Shown: positions 57,171 through 64,000 of the stretch, in pieces
How the letters are laid out: every line of letters starts with the position of its first letter
Numbering within the stretch: the first letter of the stretch is position 1
From: Annulohypoxylon bovei var. microspora
Taxonomy: Eukaryota > Ascomycota > Sordariomycetes > Xylariales > Hypoxylaceae
Assembly (NCBI GenBank): GCA_022836615.1
Contig: MU405225.1
Location: 186,001-250,000, forward strand
Length of the DNA stretch: 64,000 nt
Direction: 5' to 3'
Position numbers and translations under genes: made by a program
The notes under the pieces: model-generated
Told to the model about the DNA's origin: nothing
What the model saw: only the letters and a program-made list of their open reading frames with translations
Database searches by the model: none

Positions 57171-59149
57171 ATGTACCTACTGTAAGGGATGAAAGAACCA
57201 ACAAAGAGCTCGCTTTGATATTGGTCCCTATGCCGTGAAGACATAGGATAGCAAATTTAACGTTTCTCGACGAAGCTTCCAGGGCCGTTTCCCTTACATT
57301 TGCAGTTAATATAGAAACTTGCTTCCCTGTTCCTACGAGTAGCTCCCTTAAATATGAACGTCAAAACGTCAAGGGAACTTAGCAAGACTCGGTATGAGGC
57401 TCCCTATATCTTGAGGACCTTTCAGGGGTAGAGTTCGATCAAGTTTCAACATCAACCGCTTAAGGTCTTAGATCTCAAATAGTAGGTATTTATACTATGC
57501 GCTATAGTCCCTAAACCCTCTATGATTATAGGGGGGTTTGGTAAAGTACAGTGCTAGTATAGTGCAAATAACCAAAAGCACTGTATGGAAGTACATTGAA
57601 TTGGCATTTGGCCTTCCGTACCAGCCCCTATTTCCAAGATATGCACTGATGTATTCTGAAAATACAGTAATCTGGTGTAAATAGAAGTAGAATATGCGCG
57701 GTGTTCGTTTTCAAGCATCCCTTCATAATGACGATCAGCGAAACCGTCTTTGAGCATGAGGCAGCCAACTTGCATGAAGAAAAGGCAATCGTTGCCAGAG
57801 TCTTCAATATATTAAGCAAACTACTCTTTAGCCCTATGATTATTAAGAAGTCCCTAAAATAAAGGTTTTGAAACTAAGAGCTCTTCGTTATGATGATATT
57901 TCGTCCATCTAACACAGATTTCCAAGTGTCCTTTGACAAGTGAAATTTCGGCTTTTTCTAACAGCGGAACTGCCGCTTACATGAAGCATATCAAAGCAAG
58001 TATCAATGATAAACTTTAACACCAAGTACCTTGTTGACGTTATTCATTAATAGGACGTTCAGTGCTTCCAGTGAAAGCTAGGTACTTAAAACCCTTCCAA
58101 GTAAACGAGTGAGATATTAGAACCGAGAGGTGTAATAGTAACATTTGCCGATGTTCCTCGATAACTAGGTAAGCAGTTTGCAGTCAACAACAGCACGGAT
58201 TTTCCCATGGTGTGATTTCATGTTGTGATAGTCGCTCTAAATATTGGCAACGCGAACTGGCATCATGGCGGGGAGGTCCTCCCGTTGCTGGCTGAGCTGC
58301 GCGAGCCAATTGAGCTTCGAAAGTCGAAGCATTTATAATGTAGCTTGGTGCTTCTGCAACTAGACTCTTCCTTTTCCATAACTGATATCAACTTTAGCTA
58401 TGGTTTGCCAGTAATATATTCCACTTAGGACTGATGTGGAATAAGGTGAAGCGTCTACTTTTGGGCAATCTTTCGAGACGTCCTCAATCTAGACTTGTAG
58501 TGAAGAGCGGCTCTAGAGCTAGAAGTTTGCAATGTTATTGATCGAAAAGAGTTCGAATGTATCCGTAACAAGACACCATGTAGTGACAGTTTCCAATCAC
58601 AAACATTCGAAATTGTGACCATATTGCAGGGCTAGAATAGGTAGATGTGAATATTTATGCCAATTTTAACTATAGAGCCCATCCCTGTAACATAGTATAT
58701 TTCCCTTAACTGTATCCCCTAAGATAACCTACGAGGTAAGACATGAGTGACTACGCGATGTAAGCAAAATTTAAGAGCATATTATTCGAATTTTAGACTG
58801 ACACAGCAGCGAGTATCCGCGTGGAACCACGAGAACGCTCTTCGGTTAACCACGTTGACTTGAAGATGATATGTTTCATTTCCGGAAGCTGACCTAAATT
58901 TACAGGCTGCGAGGGTATTCCTTGTACGGTGGCCCATAGGTAGTACTGTGCCAAAAAAGAATTAAATTTTGGAAAATAGAAGTAGCTATGCCTAATACGG
59001 TAATTGTGTTGGTGGGTATTAAGCCACATATTGGTGAGATGATAAATGAGTACATATATTAATAGCTGGAGGTAAGTAGGTAGACGCATGGTACTTGTGT
59101 TCGCATATAAATTTAGCTATAAGATTATGTACCTATGGTCGCTTTATTA
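57171..59149. other. 2-kb intergenic region, nothing recognised
   Basis: Moderately AT-rich with short unconvincing frames (57554-57775, 58793-59089). A small inverted repeat of TTGAGCTTCGAAAGTCGAAGC type lies near 58310-58330. Composition falls gradually towards the RIP'd island at 59150. No gene supported. Confidence 0.45.
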
Positions 59150-59195
59150 ATGAAAGCTTTTTACTTATTTATTTATTTACTTAGGTTTTATTTAC

Positions 59196-60061
59196 TTAAC
59201 CGTTATAACTTAATTTTAAAATAAACCTTTTTTTAAAACACTTTTATATTAAAACACGTACTTTTTATATAAATATAATTTAATTAATATTAAAATTATT
59301 TTTTTAAAATTAACTTTTATATATATTTAATTAATTTAAATATTTATTTATAAGGTTTTTAAAAATTAAAAAAATTTATTTATTATGTAATTAAAATGTT
59401 TATAATAAAGTTCGAAAAATATATTATTTTATATATAAATTTAAATACGAAAATAAATATTTCGAAAAATTTATAAAAACCATTATATCGCGATAATAAG
59501 TTTTAAAATATTAAGTTTTTTTTTTAAAAAAAAATTTATAAAATTATTTATATATTAAAAATAAATTATAAAACGTAACGAATTAAATTCGTTATATAAT
59601 TATAATTTATAATTTAATTATATTAATTTTAAAATAATTATATTTATAATTTTTTAATATATAATTAATTTAAATAATTATAAATTATATTTTATTTTTA
59701 ATATATAAATATTTTCATTAAATTTATTCGAATTTATAAATTAAAAATTTCAAGGTTTATTATCGCGATATAATGGTTTTTATAAATTTTTCGAAATATT
59801 CGTTTTCGTATTTAAATTTATATATAAAACAATGTATTTTTCGAACTTTATTATAAACATTTTAATTATATAATAAATAAATTTTTTTAATTTTTTAAAA
59901 CTTTATAAATAAATGTTTAAATTAATTTTTTACGTATAAAAATTAATTTTAATTTTATAATTTTATTATTAACCGAGTTATATTAATATTAAAAAGTGGT
60001 GTTTTAATATAAAAAACGTTTTAAAAAAAAGTTTATTTTAAAAAAAAATTAACACGGTTAA
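59196..60061. mobile_element. RIP'd inverted-repeat element, 305-bp arms
   Basis: The arm 59196-59500 is matched in reverse complement by 59757-60061, equal lengths, with near-identity over the inner 145 bp (including ACCATTATATCGCGATAATA) and more divergence outside. The spacer is about 256 bp. Both arms start with TTAACCGT-like ends. The element looks like a MITE or the ends of a DNA transposon that was then heavily mutated. A target duplication is not clear in the AT-rich flanks. Confidence 0.75.
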
Positions 60062-60352
60062 ATATATTATTATTAATTTTATATATACGTAAAAGTTATA
60101 ATAATTATAATAATTATAATAATTATAATTATTATAATTAAAAACGTGACTTTATAAAACTTATATTACCACGTTTTAAAATTTATAATATTTATTAATT
60201 ATATTATTTAAATAAAATGTATATTTAATTAATTAATTAATTAATAATAATTATTATTAATAATTATTAAAATTATTTTTATATAATTATTTAAAAACGA
60301 TATTTTAATATATAAATAAATTATATTAATAATTAATATATAAAATAAATAT

Positions 60353-60445
60353 ATTATAATTATTATAATTATTATAATTATTATAATTATTATAATTATT
60401 ATAATTATTATAATTATTATAATTATTATAATTATTATAATATAA
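60353..60445. repeat. Microsatellite, 9-bp TTATAATTA units
   Basis: About ten near-perfect copies of a TTATAATTA unit. A shorter version of the same motif lies at 60100-60140, in the flank of the inverted-repeat element. Confidence 0.85.
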
Positions 60446-60517
60446 TAATTATAATGGTTTAATTTTACATTTATTTATTTAAATTAAAAATAATTTTATT
60501 ATTTTTTTAATAAATTA

Positions 60518-60640
60518 TTTAAATTAATAAATTAATTAATAAATTAATAAATTAATTAATTAATTAATTAATAAATTAATTAATAAATTAATTAATAAAT
60601 CGATTAATAAATTAATTAATAAATTAAATAAATAATTAAC
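60518..60640. repeat. TTAATTAATAAA simple repeat
   Basis: A run of AATTAATTAATAAATT-type units with a single C/G substitution (ATCGATTAA near 60600). It marks the right edge of the RIP'd island. Confidence 0.75.
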
Positions 60641-60655
60641 ATTTAAGTAACAAGC

Positions 60656-61294
60656 TTTTACATTTAATCGTACGGGCAATCTTATTAAATTCAAGGCACG
60701 AAGTACCTGCTTAGCGAGGGATAAGCCACCACCCACCTGTGGCTGCAACACACCCTACCCTTTTAGGCAGTATTTACACTCCAATATTTTTTTGGCACAG
60801 TCTCACCTATGGGCCTCCATACCTTGTCCACTATGTGAGGCGTTTAGGCTACCTGCAGTTTTATCTACAGGATCACCGAATCCTTCGCGGGCTTGCAGTG
60901 AAGATATTAATTAACAATACATATCCCCTTGCCTCCCATCAGACCATCGGGCATTATAACAGATGACTGCATTTCGTTGGTACTATTTAACTTTTGCTTT
61001 TCACAGACTATTCATGCAGTGTTCCTTTATGGGAGATGACTAGAATTCAGCTTTGCGATAGAGGCGCTCAAAGTGTTGTAAGAATGGGACAAGGCCTGTT
61101 GTTAGCCGATACGTTTGGAGCCAACGTGTTTTCCACGTGTTTTGACCAGTGTGAGAATTTAGTATAAGACTATGGTACTCTCCTAGCAATGAAGAAGAGG
61201 CTTTCTTACTCGCATCAACAACACCGTTGAACGTCAGGTCTAGGTAGTTATACCTTCAAATAGTCGTCCTTTTCGTTCTATTTCAAACGTCACA
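60656..61294. other. Boundary and 5' flank of the secreted-protein gene
   Basis: Composition returns to normal at about 60655. Short frames here have no domain. The last 200 bp should hold the promoter of the next gene; no clear box is called. Confidence 0.45.
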
Positions 61295-62001
61295 ATGCAC
61301 TTTATACTCTCCCTTGTCTTATCCCTCGGGACGGTCAGTGCTGCGCCCTTCGAACTCATCTCGAAGCGCCCACTTGGAGATCACCAATGGACGCGAAATA
61401 ACAGAGATGGCTGCCCGGCCTACCTCGAGGAAGGCCAATTCGAATTCCCTCACTACATAACGCAGGTATCAGTGGAAGAGCCTGATAGATCCTTTGGTCC
61501 GCAGTATAATGCCCGGATCACGCCGAACGACATCTCGTCAATCTTCAGCATCGACGTGCCAAAGGACCGTGCCGATGCCAACTGCACTCTTGAATTCCTT
61601 TTCCCTCGTCAGGACCAGTTGGAGACTTCCAGTTACAAGTATGAAGGGCCCGGGACATTTTTCTTCACGGGGTACTTGGCCGGTAGCTGCCCTGGTCCAC
61701 ACACTACCTTCCACAATCAGCCAACGGCTGGTGTCTTCCCCCCTTTCCCGCCTATACACATGGAACCGGGCTTCGCATACACCATCGATGTCGGTCCTTG
61801 CACCTTCTCGGCCGGGACGTGCGTATCTGGAAGTAAGTTCAAAACTCCCCTATTTCGCAGAAGAAGGATACTAACATGAATGTAGTGACTTCATCGAATG
61901 ATACTACCTTCGAGTTCTTTCAGGATAAGGGCAACTGTCCGATTGGAATTTATAATTCTTATAGCTATGGGCTACCTTGCCCTAAGCATTATTGTGGATG
62001 A
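61295..62001 (+). CDS. Small secreted But2-like protein
   Basis: Exons 61295-61832 and 61886-62001 are joined across a 53-bp intron with GTAAGT, ACTAACA branch and GTAG acceptor, giving 217 residues. A signal peptide covers about 1-17 (HFILSLVLSLGTVSAA). The mature protein has a strand-rich core with NCTLEFLFPRQD, SYKYEGPGTFFFTGYL, CPGPHTTFHNQPTAG and, after the intron, TFEFFQDKGNCPIGIYN, a pattern that resembles the But2 C-terminal domain found in secreted and cell-wall fungal proteins. It has six or more cysteines, suggesting disulfides, and an N-glycosylation site (NCT). No membrane or GPI signal. Located beside the RIP'd island, a setting common for secreted, fast-evolving genes. Function unproven. 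Stop TGA. Confidence 0.75.
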
Positions 62002-62831
62002 AACTGACATTTATCTACGGGAAAGACAATGTGTTCAAGGGCTGGACTATGGCGCATGTATATAAAGACCCCTAATTAAACCCAGTTATTAACTCCGCAA
62101 TTTCGAATCTTCGGTAAGCATGCCGAAGTCATTGCGTGATTTAAAATCTTAAGCGCCCGATTTTGACGGGTCTTTCATGCCATGCTAGTTTCGGTTGATT
62201 TTTCGTTATGAATAGCCAAAGAGAGTACAGCAATATCGCCGCCGATGTCATTGTGTAACTTTTCCGAGAGGGATTTCGTCGAGGTCTCTTGTGATAGGGC
62301 TGCTAGACAGCAATCGGTTCGCTGTTTTCCCTGTCAGCATTGTTTGGCTTGATCGACCCCAAGTGGCTTATTATGTCCTCGAAATATAACTGGCTGGTTA
62401 TATGTATCTAATTATCAGCTCTTCAATTGACTGCATGTCGATCTCGGTGTCTCTGCACGATAGACTTTTCTGTAACCAACACCATATTGATCGAGCCTTA
62501 GTGCAGAAACTAAAGGACGTAAGGGAGGCATGCAACCACACTCAAGCGCGTGTATGTAGCTCCCATAAATACTTACAGATAAGATGTGATTCATGCCTAT
62601 GGTCTGAGAAAATGTTCTCGAACGTTTTATTTTCAGAGCAACTCGATCTATATCATAGAATACTCATCAAATGTAGCCAACGCTGCCCGACTTATTAACC
62701 TGCCGACACTGCGAGGCCACTGGTGTATCTGAGTTACACGCCTTTTTCAGCGGCGGAGACAATGTCCTGAATTAATTCTGAAGACCACGATCTGGATCCA
62801 TACGCACAGCCAGCTGAGGACTAAGAAAAGC
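62002..62831. other. Intergenic between two secreted-protein genes
   Basis: 830 bp. An open frame at 62402-62698 has several Cys but no signal peptide or domain. No gene supported. Confidence 0.45.
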
Positions 62832-63781
62832 ATGAAGACGTACCTGTGCTTCTTAGCCTCGATCATTAACGGTATGTATTCTATATTTATACAATAGCGC
62901 ACCGAGTAGGTAGCTGCTGAACACGCTGCTTATGATCTAATAGTCGGGATAACCGTCGCAAATTCTTGTACAACCTCGACCATTTCCCTCTTGGCACACC
63001 CTGCCGCCGCCACAAACGTTCCAGCCAACTCGAATGCGGCGGATCAGATCAGCCTTGAAATCACAGGATGTGATAAACTCACTAATTTCTCTGACCTGAA
63101 CACTGTGGCGCGTGTCAATCTGTATAAGAATAATTTCACAGAACTCGATCTCGCTAGTCTGCGTATAACAGACCAGATCCGTATCGCCGGTAACCCGAAT
63201 CTTGAGACACTTGTACTTCCGGACCCTAAGCCAAGTCAGACCGTATCACTTCCACCAACGGGCACGGATGCGCCACAGTGGACGGTCGTCGAGATTGTGG
63301 ATAACCCCCTACTAGACACCGACAACATCAAGTTTCAGGGCAGCTCTAACTTCTGGGATTGGGGGTTGCGTAACCTATCGTCGTTCGCTCTCTCGGGCGG
63401 GAATTTTCATTCTGATTTCTTGTGAGTTGATGTGTCCTCTCATATATGTAATTGCCGTAGCCGGAACCATACCCCTTACCCCTTGTCTTGTCGCAAACCG
63501 CTAATCCCATGTCTAGCTACCCACTATCAAAAACGTCGACAGGGGATTATCCAGAACCGGGTCATGTATACGTGACTGATAGTTTCGTCCTGAATTCGAC
63601 GGACTCGACGTATGACTGCTCTTATATAAATTCGCTGAGATATCACGGTTCTTTCAAAGGCAATTACACTTGCCAGGGCAGGACGGTTGTTCCCAGCCTG
63701 GCAAATAGTCTCTCAAGATCTCCTACAACTCTCTTGGGTGGATTTCTGGTGGCGGTTTGCATTGGGAGCTTGATATTGTGA
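62832..63781 (+). CDS. GPI-anchored cell-wall protein, Ecm33/L-domain type
   Basis: Three exons, 62832-62871, 62944-63421 and 63517-63781, give 260 residues; introns of 72 and 95 bp have GTATGT and GTGAGT donors and TAG acceptors, and frames join exactly. A signal peptide covers about 1-19 (KTYLCFLASIINVGITVA). The core has leucine-rich L-domain turns (VNLYKNNFTELDLASLRI, IAGNPNLETLVLP) as in Ecm33/Sps2 wall proteins, followed by a Cys pair and NST, NYT glycosylation sites. The C-terminus is a hydrophobic GPI signal (LLGGFLVAVCIGSLIL) after a Ser/Asn-rich stretch. It is shorter than typical Ecm33 (about 400), lacking some repeats. Stop TGA. Confidence 0.78.
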
Positions 63782-64000
63782 AGCTTGGATATGCTATTTA
63801 TCGCTAACATCTGTATTGAAAAGAGCATTTAGCGGAACGTGTCTTATAAGAACGTGAAAGTGAAAACAGTAACACACTAGGATTAGATGATAAGGAGTTG
63901 TTCCTTGACTTGATGTTCCCCCGGCTGTGCCGAACACACGGTGCCGGCATGTCTATTGAACCACGCCGATGATAAGTCGACCTAGCGTACTAAATAGCGA
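63782..64000. other. Right edge, intergenic
   Basis: 3' flank of the GPI-protein gene. Nothing recognised. Confidence 0.4.

Larger units (their letters stand above)
59150..60655. repeat. Second RIP'd AT-rich island
   Basis: 1.5 kb with nearly pure A/T, residual CpG and no open frame of interest, like the left block. It contains one large inverted-repeat element and two simple-sequence tracts, listed separately. Confidence 0.85.

Noticed and set aside
62402..62698. Cys-containing 98-codon frame between the secreted genes
   Set aside because: No signal peptide, domain, or intron signals; not supported as a gene.
1..64000. Telomere repeats, tRNA or rRNA genes, CRISPR-like arrays
   Set aside because: Looked for TTAGGG runs, GTTCGAATC-type T-loops and spaced direct repeats; none convincing.

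Overview
The window is nuclear DNA of a filamentous ascomycete (Pezizomycotina; the class cannot be fixed from sequence alone, though Sordariomycetes-like content fits). Evidence: short introns (53-195 bp) with GTANGT donors and CTAAC branch sites, a DIM-2 type DNA methyltransferase, SRR1-like, RMND1/Mrx10-like, GPI-anchored and But2-like proteins, and large AT-rich blocks that look mutated by repeat-induced point mutation (RIP).

Layout. 1-16640: gene-free, extremely AT-rich RIP'd DNA with islands of ordinary composition: an inverted-repeat element (826-1489) and an intact-ended non-autonomous LTR retrotransposon (2084-3442) with 5-bp target duplications. A 7-unit tandem array of about 45 bp sits at 12318-12640. 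16641-21750: ordinary composition but no convincing gene; a probable retroelement leader at 19014-19860. 21752-27103: a 2-hydroxyacid dehydrogenase, then three tandem paralogs of an unrecognised family (two apparently intact, one with a nonsense codon). 27989-37135: the DIM-2 homolog, a PPR protein and a divergently transcribed mitochondrial RMND1/Mrx10-like protein. 37788-44011: a BTB-like gene with an in-frame TAG, a BNR/Asp-box sialidase-fold protein, and an SRR1-domain protein. 45400-48894: a large Pro/Gln-rich protein whose reading frame continues 87 codons beyond a TAG. 50535-51857: vacuolar aspartic protease. 52339-52856: a hAT-like MITE with an 8-bp target duplication. 54626-56274: serine hydroxymethyltransferase. 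56687-57170: a decayed glutathione S-transferase. 59150-60650: a second RIP'd island holding a 305-bp-arm inverted repeat and microsatellites. 61295-63781: two small secreted or cell-surface protein genes beside that island.

Themes. Genome defence links much of the window: RIP'd blocks, elements with RIP-type transitions, and a gene for the methyltransferase that in Neurospora methylates RIP'd DNA. All six premature stops I found (in four genes or pseudogenes and one gag) are TAG, which RIP-type changes make from CAG or TGG. Mitochondrial (PPR, RMND1/Mrx10) and housekeeping genes (SHMT, protease A) mark the stable compartment. The tandem paralogs and the secreted pair lie nearer the repeats. 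I found no tRNA, rRNA, telomere repeat or CRISPR array.
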